Positions 52,760 to 63,894 of a stretch of DNA of 64,000 nucleotides are shown here, one piece after another. Within the stretch, counting starts at the first letter, position 1, and each line of letters opens with the position of its first letter. The stretch is from Sphingomonas sp. Its GTDB lineage: Bacteria > Pseudomonadota > Alphaproteobacteria > Sphingomonadales > Sphingomonadaceae. The notes below the pieces were generated by a model. It searched no databases, was not told the origin of the DNA, and saw only the letters and a program-made list of their open reading frames with translations. A program made the translations under genes and the position numbers. The stretch covers positions 27,621 through 91,620 of the forward strand of contig QFPK01000015.1 of the NCBI GenBank assembly GCA_003248865.1, written 5' to 3'.

Positions 52760-52772
52760 TGCCAGCCGGCCG

Positions 52773-53261
52773 ATGATCCGCATCCTCGGCCTCGACCCGA
52801 GCCTGTCCCGGACCGGCTGGGGCCTGATCGGGGCGGAGGGCAACCGGCTGCTGCATATCGCCCATGGCGCCATCCCAACCCGCGCAGCCGATCCGCTGCC
52901 GGTGCGGCTGCTGGCGTTGCACACGGCCATTTCCGCCCTCATCGCAACCCACACCCCGGATGAAGCGGCTGTGGAAGAGGTGTTCGTGAACAAGAATCCG
53001 CAATCCACCCTGAAGCTGGGGCAGGCGCGCGGCGTGGTGCTGCTGGCGGTGGGGCATCTGCCCGTTGCCGAACATGCGACGCGGCTGGTGAAAAAGGCGC
53101 TGACGGGCACCGGGGCCGCCGAAAAGGCGCAGGTGGTGGCCATGGTCGCCCGCATCCTGCCGGGTTGTGGCCCCATGGGCGAGGACGAGGCCGACGCGCT
53201 GGCGGTGGCCATCGCACACGCCCATTTGCGGACCGCCACACAGATGAGGGTTTCCGCATGA
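52773..53261 (+). CDS. ruvC: Holliday junction endodeoxyribonuclease RuvC
   Basis: A 162-residue resolvase: ILGLDPSLSRTGWG with the first catalytic Asp, VEEVFVNKNPQSTLKLGQARGV with the Glu, and GPMGEDEADALAVAIAHAH with the last acidic residues. It cuts four-way junctions with RuvAB. Overlaps ruvA by 4 bp. Confidence 0.95.
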   Translation: MIRILGLDPSLSRTGWGLIGAEGNRLLHIAHGAIPTRAADPLPVRLLALHTAISALIATHTPDEAAVEEVFVNKNPQSTLKLGQARGVVLLAVGHLPVAEHATRLVKKALTGTGAAEKAQVVAMVARILPGCGPMGEDEADALAVAIAHAHLRTATQMRVSA

Positions 53262-53854
53262 TCGCCAGCCTGAAGGGCAGCGTGCAAGCTGTCGGCGCCG
53301 ACCATGCGGTGATCGAGGTGGGTGGCGTCGGCTATCTGGTGCAGGCGTCCGGACGCACGCTCTCCGCGCTGGAGCCGGGAGCCGCAACGTTCCTTCTCGT
53401 TGAAACTCAGGTGCGCGAAGACGCCATCACGTTGTTCGGCTTCGGCACCGGCCATGAGCGGGACTGGTTCCGGCTGCTAACCGGCGTGCAGGGCGTGGGC
53501 GGCAAGCTGGCGCTCGCCATCCTGGGCACGCTGGCGCCGGACGAGATCGCCCGCGCCATCACGCTGGACGACAAGGCCATGATCGCCCGCGCGCCGGGTG
53601 TCGGCCCGCGTCTCGCCGTGCGTATCCTCACCGAGTTGAAGGGCAAGGCCCCGGCGGCCGGCTTGTCAGAACCGGTCCCGCTCAACCAGCCCCGCCCCCA
53701 CTCCTCCGAAGCGGATGCCATCGCCGCACTCGAATCGCTAGGCTTCCGCACCGCAGAAGCCGCCCGCGCCGTGGCCCAGGCCCTGCGCGACTTGGGTGAG
53801 GAACAATCCACCCCCAGCCTGATCCGCGAATCCCTGAAACGCGCAAGCCGGTAG
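53258..53854 (+). CDS. ruvA: Holliday junction DNA helicase subunit RuvA
   Basis: A 198-residue RuvA: MIASLKGSVQAVGADHAVIEVGGVGYLVQ is domain I, VQGVGGKLALAILGTL and APGVGPRLAVRILTELKGK are the two helix-hairpin-helix motifs, and the C-terminal domain III (SEADAIAALESLGFRTAEAARAVAQAL) binds RuvB. Translationally coupled to ruvC. ruvB is 1.5 kb away, beyond two minus-strand genes. Confidence 0.96.
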   Translation: MIASLKGSVQAVGADHAVIEVGGVGYLVQASGRTLSALEPGAATFLLVETQVREDAITLFGFGTGHERDWFRLLTGVQGVGGKLALAILGTLAPDEIARAITLDDKAMIARAPGVGPRLAVRILTELKGKAPAAGLSEPVPLNQPRPHSSEADAIAALESLGFRTAEAARAVAQALRDLGEEQSTPSLIRESLKRASR

Positions 53855-53966
53855 GAGGGGCTGCCTGCAGCGCCGGGAAAAGAAGCGGGTTCCCGGACCG
53901 GGATCGGGCTGACGATGTGCGGGGTGGCGGAAGGAGAGCGCCCCAGCCATGCCGCCCTTCCCCTCC

Positions 53967-54191
53967 TCAGCCCGCAGGCTTTGACGCCCGGAACAGTTCC
54001 CATTCCTCCACCACCCGGCCGTCCGGCAGGTGGCACCAGCCGGTCTGGCCGTTGGGGCCGTTGCGGATTTCCAGCTTGCCGCCCTGATCCACGCAATATT
54101 TGGACGCCGGGTTGGGCGTGCCGATCGGCTTTGGCGGTGTTTCGGGCTGGGCGCAGCCGGCCAGCAGCGCCAAGGGCAGAAGTCGTTTCAT
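53967..54191 (-). CDS. DUF333 lipoprotein
   Basis: A 74-residue lipoprotein: signal MKRLLPLALLAGC with the lipobox Cys, then NPASKYCVDQGGKLEIRNGPNGQTGWCHLPDGRVVEEWELFR (in parts), the DUF333 (putative hemolysin-like) domain with its two cysteines. Its start is 1 bp from the stop of the M19-like gene, so they form an operon. Function unknown. Confidence 0.9.
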   Translation of the reverse strand: MKRLLPLALLAGCAQPETPPKPIGTPNPASKYCVDQGGKLEIRNGPNGQTGWCHLPDGRVVEEWELFRASKPAG

Positions 54192-54192
54192 G

Positions 54193-55311
54193 TCAGGCTC
54201 CCCATACATCGCGATAGACGCGCAACCAGTTCGTTCCGAACAGTTTTTCGAGTTTCGCCTGGCCGTGACCACGGGCGGCCAGCAGTGTGGCGAGATGCTG
54301 GAAGCGATCCAGCCGGTTCAGTTCCAGCACCAGCGGCAGCACGTCCGGCCCTTCGCCCGGGGCGGCGAAGCCCATCTTCGAGCGATATTCATATTCCTCG
54401 CGGGCCCGCTTCCAGGTCTCGTCGGTGATGGGCGTGGGGATCGGGCCATTGTCTGTGCCGATGCCCACATGATCCTCGCCGCACACTTTCCAGGCATGTT
54501 CGATGTGGGTGATGACGTCGGCGGCGGTCGCCTTTCCGTTCGGCACCAGGAAGGGCATGAAATAGATGCCCACGATGCCGCCCTTGTCAGCCACCGTCTT
54601 CATGTCGGCGTCGAAGGCGTTGCGGGGGTGATCGAACAGATCCCGGCAGCCGGTGTGGCTGATGCTGGGCGGGCGCTTGGCCAGCGCCAGCCCTTCGCGG
54701 ATGGTGCGGGCGCCGCCGTGGGAGAGATCGAACAGCAGCTTTTCCGCCTCGATCCGCTCGATGGTGGTCTTGGCGAGGCGCGACAGGCTGGCGTTGGCGG
54801 GTTCCAGCGAGCCGTCGCCGGAGAGGTTGCGCAAATTGTAGGTGAGTTGCACGCAGCGGACACCGCGTTCCTTCATCTTCGCCAGCCGATCCAGATCGGT
54901 GCCGACCATGGCGGTATCCTGGGTGCCGTAGATGATGCCGAGCTTGCCGGCCTTCTTCGCCGCCTCGATGTCGGCCGCCGTCTTGATCTTCACCAGCACG
55001 TCGGGGTTGGCGGCGAACAGGGCGTCATGATCGTCCATGAACTTGTTCACGGCGTCCCAGATGTCCGGCTGGTTGCCGACGGGAACCAGCGTGGTGCGCA
55101 GGGTGGAAACGCCCGTCTGGCGCAGTTCCGCGATCAGCCGGTCCGACAGGCGGGTCTGGTCTTCGGGGGCATAGGGGTCGCCGAGGCCGGAGAGGCCGTC
55201 GATCACCAGCGCGCTGCTGAACCAGCGGGGCGGTTTGGCGAATGCGGGGGCCGCGAGGGCAGCGACGGGGGCGGCGGCGCCTGCCGCCAGCAAGGTTCGG
55301 CGTGTGAGCAC
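54193..55311 (-). CDS. Membrane dipeptidase (M19)-like protein with missing ligands
   Basis: A 372-residue Tat-exported protein (MLTRRTLLAAGAAAPVAALAAPAFA). The M19 barrel is recognisable from the two metal histidines in LFDLSHGGARTI and SISHTGC and the Asp in HVGIGTDNGP. However the first motif, normally HxD after IDG, reads VIDGLSGLGD, and the bridging Glu position reads YGTQDT. The alpha zinc site therefore appears lost or altered. It may act on another substrate with one metal, or be a non-catalytic binder. ATG at 55311. Confidence 0.85.
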   Translation of the reverse strand: MLTRRTLLAAGAAAPVAALAAPAFAKPPRWFSSALVIDGLSGLGDPYAPEDQTRLSDRLIAELRQTGVSTLRTTLVPVGNQPDIWDAVNKFMDDHDALFAANPDVLVKIKTAADIEAAKKAGKLGIIYGTQDTAMVGTDLDRLAKMKERGVRCVQLTYNLRNLSGDGSLEPANASLSRLAKTTIERIEAEKLLFDLSHGGARTIREGLALAKRPPSISHTGCRDLFDHPRNAFDADMKTVADKGGIVGIYFMPFLVPNGKATAADVITHIEHAWKVCGEDHVGIGTDNGPIPTPITDETWKRAREEYEYRSKMGFAAPGEGPDVLPLVLELNRLDRFQHLATLLAARGHGQAKLEKLFGTNWLRVYRDVWGA

Positions 55312-55349
55312 TCTTTCATCCCCCGTCTGCGCTGCTAGAGACTTGTCCC

Positions 55350-56387
55350 ATGGACGATGCCGACAGGCTGATCAATCCGGCGAAGCGCGCCGACGACGCG
55401 GATGCGGCGCTGCGGCCGAAGACGCTGGCCGATTTCGTGGGGCAGAAGGCCGCGCGGGAGAATCTGCGCGTGTTCATCGACGCTGCCCGGCACCGGGGCG
55501 ACGCGCTGGACCATGTGCTGCTGGCCGGGCCGCCGGGGCTCGGGAAGACCACGCTGGCGCAGATCGTGGCGCGGGAAATGGGTGTGGGCTTCAGGGCGAC
55601 ATCGGGGCCGGTAATCGCCAAGGCGGGCGATCTGGCGGCGCTGCTGACCAACCTGGAGCCGAACGACGTATTGTTCATCGACGAGATTCACCGGCTGGCG
55701 CCGCATGTGGAGGAAATCCTCTATCCGGCGATGGAAGACCGGGCGCTGGACATCATGATCGGCGAGGGGCCTTCGGCGCGCTCGATCCGGGTGGAGCTGC
55801 CGCCCTTCACGCTGGTGGGGGCGACGACCCGGTCAGGGCTGGTGACACAGCCCTTGCGGGACAGGTTCGGCATTCCCGTCCGGCTGATCTTCTATACCGA
55901 GGAGGAACTGCATTCGGTGGTGACCCGGGCCGCCGGGCTGCTGGGGCTGGCGCTGAGCGAGGACGGATCGCGCGAGATCGCGAAGCGGGCGCGGGGCACG
56001 CCGCGCATCGCCGGACGGCTGCTGCGACGGGTGCGGGATTTCGCGGCGGGGCTTGAACGGCCGGTGGATTCCGCCTTTGCAGACAATGCGTTGAGCCGGC
56101 TGGAGGTGGACAGGCTGGGGCTGGATGCGCAGGATCGGCGCTACCTTTGGATGATCGCCGATCTGTACAAGGGCGGGCCGGTCGGGATCGAGACGCTGGC
56201 GGCGGGCCTTTCCGAAGCGCGGGACACGCTGGAGGATGTGGTGGAGCCCTATCTGATCCAGACCGGGCTGGTGGCGCGGACGGCGCGGGGGCGGGTGCTG
56301 AACGCCGGGGCGTGGAAGCATCTGGGGCTGAGGCCACCGGAACAGCAGCAGCAGTTGCCGCTGGCGGACGAAAGCGGCTGCGACTAG
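55350..56387 (+). CDS. ruvB: Holliday junction DNA helicase RuvB
   Basis: A 345-residue AAA+ motor: LRPKTLADFVGQ at the start, Walker A GPPGLGKTTLA, Walker B LFIDEIHRL, sensor 1 GATTRSG, arginine finger region RDRFGIPVRL, and winged-helix C-terminus (GVGIETLAAGLSEARDTLEDVVEPYLIQ-type text). It drives branch migration with RuvA. Divergent from the M19-like gene, 38 bp apart. Confidence 0.96.
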   Translation: MDDADRLINPAKRADDADAALRPKTLADFVGQKAARENLRVFIDAARHRGDALDHVLLAGPPGLGKTTLAQIVAREMGVGFRATSGPVIAKAGDLAALLTNLEPNDVLFIDEIHRLAPHVEEILYPAMEDRALDIMIGEGPSARSIRVELPPFTLVGATTRSGLVTQPLRDRFGIPVRLIFYTEEELHSVVTRAAGLLGLALSEDGSREIAKRARGTPRIAGRLLRRVRDFAAGLERPVDSAFADNALSRLEVDRLGLDAQDRRYLWMIADLYKGGPVGIETLAAGLSEARDTLEDVVEPYLIQTGLVARTARGRVLNAGAWKHLGLRPPEQQQQLPLADESGCD

Positions 56388-56434
56388 AGACCGTCTGGAA
56401 GCGGCTCCGGCCGAGGGCCGGCAAGGAACGGGAA

Positions 56435-57574
56435 ATGCCGACGACACCACTTTCCCCCCTGGCCAGAATTCCCGACGATCTGAGAACACTCGCCGACTAT
56501 GAACGGCGGGCAGAGGCCCATATGGAGCCGGCCGCCTGGCGCCATCTGCAGGAAGGCGCCGGTGCCGGGCAGACCATTGCGCACAACCGGATTGCGTTCG
56601 ATGGCATGCGGCTGGTGCCGCGTGTGCTGGCCGATCTGGGCGGTGCGACGACCCGGGTCGATCTGTTCGGCCTGTCTCATGCCGCGCCCATTCTGCTCGC
56701 GCCGCTTGCCTACCACAGGATCGCCCACCCTCAGGGGGAGGTCGCGACGATCACGGGGGCGACGGCGCTGGATACTTCCATGGTGGTCAGCACCCTGTCG
56801 AGCGTCGCCATGGAGGAGTTGGCGTCGGCAGCGCAGGGGGCGGCCGCAGAACTGGGCCGCACGCCGCCGCCGCTCTGGTTCCAGCTCTATTGTCAGCCGG
56901 ATCGCAGCCACACTCTGGAGCTTGTCCGCCGTGCGGAATCGGCGGGCTACCGGATTCTCGTCGTCACCGTAGATGCCGCGATCAAGCGATCGGAATTCGC
57001 CCTGCCGCCCGGCGTAGATGCCGCGAACCTGCGCGGCATGCCCCGCCCCCGGCAGCATGCGAGCGCGGCGGGCGGGAAGATCCTGTTTGGAACGCCGTTC
57101 ATGGACGGGGTGCCGACGTGGGATACGCTGGCCTGGCTGCGCAGCGTCACGACGCTTCCGATCGTCGTGAAGGGCGTGCTCGCGCCGGAGGATGCAAAGC
57201 GCACCATGGATATCGGCATGGACGGCCTGATCGTCTCCAACCACGGCGGGCGCGTGATGGATGGGCTTGTGCATCCGCTGGAGGTGCTGCCGGCGGTGCT
57301 GGCGGCCGTGGACGATCGGGGGCCGGTGCTGCTGGACAGCGGCGTGCGCACCGGCGTGGATGTGCTGCGCGCCCTCGCGCTGGGCGCGCGGGCCGTGCTG
57401 ATCGGCAGACCCCAGATCCACGCGCTGGCGGTCGCGGGGATGGCGGGGGTGGCGCATATGCTGCACATTCTGCGTGTCGAGCTGGAGATGGCGATGGCGC
57501 AGACCGGCTGCGCATCGGTCGGCACCATCAGCCCGCAATTGCTGGCCGGGCCGGCTTCGCTCCGCGAGGCCTGA
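56435..57574 (+). CDS. FMN-dependent alpha-hydroxyacid oxidase family protein
   Basis: A 379-residue FMN enzyme of the lactate oxidase/glycolate oxidase family: YERRAEAHMEPAAWRHLQEGAGAG at the N-terminus, LAPLAYHRIAHPQGE, WFQLYCQPDR, VVKGVLAPEDAK with the FMN lysine, VSNHGGRVMDG with the catalytic His, and VLLDSGVRTGVDVLRALALGARAVLIGRP. The usual NHGGRQLD reads NHGGRVMD here. Exact substrate unknown. ATG at 56435 with GGAACGGG upstream; 47 bp after ruvB. Confidence 0.9.
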   Translation: MPTTPLSPLARIPDDLRTLADYERRAEAHMEPAAWRHLQEGAGAGQTIAHNRIAFDGMRLVPRVLADLGGATTRVDLFGLSHAAPILLAPLAYHRIAHPQGEVATITGATALDTSMVVSTLSSVAMEELASAAQGAAAELGRTPPPLWFQLYCQPDRSHTLELVRRAESAGYRILVVTVDAAIKRSEFALPPGVDAANLRGMPRPRQHASAAGGKILFGTPFMDGVPTWDTLAWLRSVTTLPIVVKGVLAPEDAKRTMDIGMDGLIVSNHGGRVMDGLVHPLEVLPAVLAAVDDRGPVLLDSGVRTGVDVLRALALGARAVLIGRPQIHALAVAGMAGVAHMLHILRVELEMAMAQTGCASVGTISPQLLAGPASLREA

Positions 57575-57577
57575 GCC

Positions 57578-58369
57578 CTACCGGGCCCGCCCGTCGGGCT
57601 TGTCGGTGTAGTCGATCCTTATCCGCACCCATTCCCCCACCTGCGGCTTGCCGCCGATGCGCGGCGGGCGCACGAGGAACTGCCAGGCCGCCGCCTGCAC
57701 GGCTTTCGCGATGCGCGATCCGGGGGGGGATTCGCCCAGGACGATGCAATCCTCCACCCGGTTGCCGGGCGCGGTGCGGCAGGCGATCAGGCCCCAGCCG
57801 GGGCCGATGGCGGTGGAGAGATAGCCCGCCAGTTCGTCATGATAGGGCTCCCGCACCCAGGCGGCGGCGTAGAGCGGTTCGCCGTTGGGGCCGGAGCCTT
57901 CGACGCGCGGCGTGTCCGCGAACATGTCGTTGCCGCGGCTGCGCAGGTCCGGCGGGCCATAGGCTGGCTTCGGGGGCCCCATGGGCGCGGCGGGACGCGG
58001 CGGGGTGGGCGTGGGTTGCGGCGGGGCCGGGGTGGGTTCCGGCGGCATTTCGGGCACCGGCGGCGCAGGCGGGGTGGGCGGTTGCAACTGGGCGGGCGGC
58101 TGCGGCGTCGGGCGGGGCTGCGCGGGCGCAGGGGCGGCCTTTTGTGCGGGTTTGGGCGCGGGTTCGGCGGCCGGTTTCGCGTCCGGGATGTTCACCGTGA
58201 TCATCGCCATGTCGAGGATCTTCTTCTTCAGCGTGTTGGGCGCCAGCGTGAGCAGCAGCCAGCCGAGAAGGATGTGGATCAGAGTGACCGCGATGATCCC
58301 GGGCGCGCGCCGACGCACGCCTTCGGGAAGGCGCCATTCCGGGGCGGGACGGCTGGCGAACAGGGGCAT
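57578..58369 (-). CDS. TonB-like periplasmic-spanning protein
   Basis: A 263-residue protein with one N-terminal transmembrane helix (IIAVTLIHILLGWLLLTLAP), a Pro/Ala-rich spacer from about 65 to 135, and a C-terminal domain with HDELAGYLSTAIGPGWGLIACRTAPGNRVEDCIVLGESPPGSRIAKAVQAAAWQFLVRPPRIGG (in parts), similar to TonB C-terminal-like energy transducers. No ExbB/ExbD genes are nearby. It ends 3 bp from the convergent oxidase gene. Confidence 0.82.
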   Translation of the reverse strand: MPLFASRPAPEWRLPEGVRRRAPGIIAVTLIHILLGWLLLTLAPNTLKKKILDMAMITVNIPDAKPAAEPAPKPAQKAAPAPAQPRPTPQPPAQLQPPTPPAPPVPEMPPEPTPAPPQPTPTPPRPAAPMGPPKPAYGPPDLRSRGNDMFADTPRVEGSGPNGEPLYAAAWVREPYHDELAGYLSTAIGPGWGLIACRTAPGNRVEDCIVLGESPPGSRIAKAVQAAAWQFLVRPPRIGGKPQVGEWVRIRIDYTDKPDGRAR

Positions 58370-58449
58370 CGGCGGGAGGTCTCTTGGGCACGCGGGAGGT
58401 TGCCGGCCGGTGAACGGGATCGGGGAATTGGCTGGCCAGCGGGCCTTAG

Positions 58450-58481
58450 AAAAAAGAAAGGCGCGGGGGAACCCCCGCGCC
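58450..58481 (-). terminator. Rho-independent terminator of aconitase
   Basis: An 11-bp stem with arms GGCGCGGGGG and CCCCCGCGCC (58460-58481). On the minus strand it is followed by TTTCTTTTTT (58459-58450). It lies 28 bp after the acnA stop. Confidence 0.88.
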
Positions 58482-58509
58482 TCTCGCCATGTCTGTCTGC
58501 GCGCGGCGG

Positions 58510-61194
<2,685 letters not shown>

Positions 61195-61369
61195 CGGATC
61201 ATGTCCCTTACTGTTTCCACGCGTGGGATGCCGTGCCTGTTAGAGCGGGGGGCGCGATGCGACAAGCATCCCTTGGTTTATGGCTTCCCCTCACTTTGGG
61301 GCGGGTTAAGCCCGAAACAAGAGCTGCCGTTACGTCAGCCTGTGACGCGTGAAGCCGGAAAGGGCGACC

Positions 61370-62464
61370 ATGGAGCAGGTGGGTGGGCTATCGGCGCTGC
61401 GGGAGGCGGACGGCGCTGTAGATATGCGTGGGCTGGGACATCCGGCGCTGATGCATTTCGATGCGGTGCGGAGGCTGTTCGTGGAAACCGGCCTGCCGCC
61501 GGAACCGGAAACCTATGAGCTGTTCTGGCTTCACGCCACCGGCGTGGACCCGGCGCTGTCGCGCGCGCTGAACACAAGGCGCGTCGCCGGGCTGCTGGAT
61601 GCCGAAGGCGTGAAGGAGCTGCGCCGCCAGCATCTGGGCGACATCGCGGCGGCCGAGGTGCAGGCGCTGCTGGAATCGGCGCAGGCCAGCGCTGCGCAAC
61701 TGGCGGGCGGGCTGGACCGGGGCCGGCAGGATCTGAAAGCCTATGACGCGGCGATCGCGGCCGAGGACGAGGCCATGGCCGCCACGCGGGACATCCGCCA
61801 GCTGGCCGACATGGTGCAGACTCTGCGCCGCGCCAATGCCGTGATGATGGCCGCGAACCGGCGCATGGAGGCGGATATCGTGGCCGCCACGCTGGAGACC
61901 AGCCGGCTGCTGGAACGGCTGGACAGCGCCGAGCGCGCCGCCCGCACCGACCCGCTGACCGGCCTGCCCAACCGGCGGGGGCTGCTGGACGCGATGAAGC
62001 GGGCGGTGAAGGCCGCGCTCGCCGACGGCGAGCCGTTGTCGGTGGGGCTGGCCGACATCGACAATTTCAAGCGAGTCAACGATCAGTGGGGCCATTCCAT
62101 CGGCGACGAGGTGCTGCGCTGCGTGGCGGCCCATCTGCAGACGCAGTCCCGCCGCGTGGCGGGCGAGCGCGCATTGGCCGGGCGCCATGGCGGCGAGGAA
62201 TTCCTGATGCTGCTGCCCGGCCTCACACTCAGTGAAGCCGCCGCAGCCCTCGATAACGCCCGCGCAGTGCTCGCCCGGCAGGTGCTGCGCAAAGCCGACG
62301 ACGGTGAAGTCCTGGGCCGGGTGAGCTTTTCCGCAGGAGTCGCCCAGATGCGCCCCGGCGACAGCGTGGACAGCCTGATCGACCGCGCCGACGCGGCACT
62401 CTACGGCGCCAAACGCTCTGGCCGGGACAGGGTGATGCCGGAAAGGCCTGCCACACGGCGGTGA
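61370..62464 (+). CDS. GGDEF-domain diguanylate cyclase
   Basis: A 364-residue soluble protein. Residues 1-190 are helical with a likely coiled-coil before the enzyme domain (QLADMVQTLRRANAVMMAANRRMEADIVAA). The GGDEF domain begins DPLTGLPNRRGLLDAM; the active-site motif is GGEEF in RHGGEEFLMLLPG; the end is DRADAALYGAKRSGRDRV. It should make cyclic di-GMP; no clear RxxD inhibitory site was noted. Start at 61370 (MEQVGGL) after GGAAAGG; a GTG at 61349 is less likely. Divergent from acnA; the 175-bp gap shows no gene. Confidence 0.92.
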   Translation: MEQVGGLSALREADGAVDMRGLGHPALMHFDAVRRLFVETGLPPEPETYELFWLHATGVDPALSRALNTRRVAGLLDAEGVKELRRQHLGDIAAAEVQALLESAQASAAQLAGGLDRGRQDLKAYDAAIAAEDEAMAATRDIRQLADMVQTLRRANAVMMAANRRMEADIVAATLETSRLLERLDSAERAARTDPLTGLPNRRGLLDAMKRAVKAALADGEPLSVGLADIDNFKRVNDQWGHSIGDEVLRCVAAHLQTQSRRVAGERALAGRHGGEEFLMLLPGLTLSEAAAALDNARAVLARQVLRKADDGEVLGRVSFSAGVAQMRPGDSVDSLIDRADAALYGAKRSGRDRVMPERPATRR

Positions 62465-62717
62465 GGTCTGGATCGCTGGAGACTCGCTCCATCGACAGGC
62501 CGGTTTATTGCCTCCGGCAGGCAGGGAGTATGATGCCCCGCCAGGGGGCGATGGAACCGAGCCCGCTGATTCTTCCAACAAGCGCCGCATTGACAGCGCC
62601 ATTCCCGCGACCCTAGCGTCTGCACCAACAGCCTGCCGTCAGATGCAGCGCACAAGCGACCGACAGGGGGCCACCCGGCACCAGACAAAGCAACAACACC
62701 ACGAGGAGAGTTGCGCC
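62465..62717 (+). repeat. Intergenic region with a dispersed repeat terminal end (fragment H)
   Basis: The 253-bp gap holds TTGCCTCCGGCAGGCAGGGA at 62508-62527, the 20-bp terminal repeat of the dispersed family with one substitution, preceded by CGGTTTA. The rest of the element is missing. The remaining sequence, down to the AGGAGAG ribosome-binding site of the aminotransferase gene, shows no gene. Confidence 0.65.
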
Positions 62718-63842
62718 ATGACTGCTGCCGTTTCGCGTCGCACATTGTTCGGGATCGGCGGGGGCGCCGCCACGCTGGCGCTGGCATCCGCGCCCGTTCG
62801 CGCGGCCGCCCCGGCCCCCGCGGTCGATAACCCCTTTGCCCCCCCGGCCGACCTCGCTTTCCTGGCGCGAAACGAGAACCCCTATGGCCCCTCCCCGAAG
62901 GCCCGGCAGGCAGTCGCCGAGCTGTGCGGCTCCGGCTGCTACTATTCGGTCGGCGGCGAAGAGAAGCTGATCGCCATGATCGCGGAAGCCCACGGCCTCA
63001 CGCCCGCACATGTGCTGATCGGCAGCGGCTCGTCCGAAGTGCTGAACTGCGCCGCGATGGGGCTAACCGGCGGCGGCCACATCCTGTCGGCCGATCTCAC
63101 CTTCGATCCCCCCGTGCGCTATGCGGAAGCCAAGGGCGTGCCGGTGAAGCGCGTGCCGCTGGCGGCCGACATGCAGCTGGACCTCGCCGCGATGAAGGCG
63201 GCCGTCGGGCCGGACACCAAGCTGGTGCACATCTGCAATCCCAACAACCCGACCGGCCTGCTGCTGCCCAATGCCGCCCTGCGTGACTTCGCAGCAAAGG
63301 TTTCCCCCAAGGCCGTGGTGCTGATCGACGAAGCCTATAACGAACTCACCGACGACCCAGCCGCCGTCTCGCTGGTTGATCGCGTCCGCGCCGGAGACAA
63401 TGTGATTGTCGCGCGCACCTTCTCCAAGATCTACGGCCTCGCCGGCATGCGCGTCGGCTACGCGCTGGCCCGCCCCGATATCATCGCCAGGATGAAGCCC
63501 TGGGCGATGAGCGTCGGCGGCAACACCGGCGGGCTCGCCGCGGCAATCGCCACCTACCCCGACGAGGCGTTCCTGGTCTACTCTAGGGCCCGCATCATCG
63601 AAGCACGGCAGATGATCGAGGCCGCCGCGAAATCGGCTGGGCTGCCGGCCCTGAAATCCGCCGCCAACTTCGTCTATGTGAAGGTGCCGGACGCCGAAGC
63701 CACCCGCCAGCGGCTGCAAGCCAAGGGCATCATCATCCGCGAACCCTATGGCAAATGGACGGAATGGAGCCGAGTCTCCTGCGGCAAGATCGAAGACGTC
63801 GCCCGTTACGCTGCTGCCTTGCCGGAAGCCGCGCGGGCGTAG
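62718..63842 (+). CDS. Tat-exported HisC-like aminotransferase
   Basis: A 374-residue PLP aminotransferase of class I/II (HisC-like): NENPYGPSPKARQAVAE, VLIGSGSSEVLNCAAM, HICNPNNPTGLLLP, DEAYNEL, RTFSKIYGLAGMRVGYALA with the PLP lysine, and ANFVYVKVP. It begins with a twin-arginine signal (SRRTLFGIGGGAATLALASAPVRA), so the folded holoenzyme is probably exported. The start at 62718 is set by this signal and by the AGGAGAG before it. The natural substrate in the periplasm is unknown. No histidine genes lie near. Confidence 0.9.
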   Translation: MTAAVSRRTLFGIGGGAATLALASAPVRAAAPAPAVDNPFAPPADLAFLARNENPYGPSPKARQAVAELCGSGCYYSVGGEEKLIAMIAEAHGLTPAHVLIGSGSSEVLNCAAMGLTGGGHILSADLTFDPPVRYAEAKGVPVKRVPLAADMQLDLAAMKAAVGPDTKLVHICNPNNPTGLLLPNAALRDFAAKVSPKAVVLIDEAYNELTDDPAAVSLVDRVRAGDNVIVARTFSKIYGLAGMRVGYALARPDIIARMKPWAMSVGGNTGGLAAAIATYPDEAFLVYSRARIIEARQMIEAAAKSAGLPALKSAANFVYVKVPDAEATRQRLQAKGIIIREPYGKWTEWSRVSCGKIEDVARYAAALPEAARA

Positions 63843-63894
63843 GCGTTTCGAAGGGGCGCTGCCCGCCGCCGTCGAATGGCGGCAAATGCAAACC

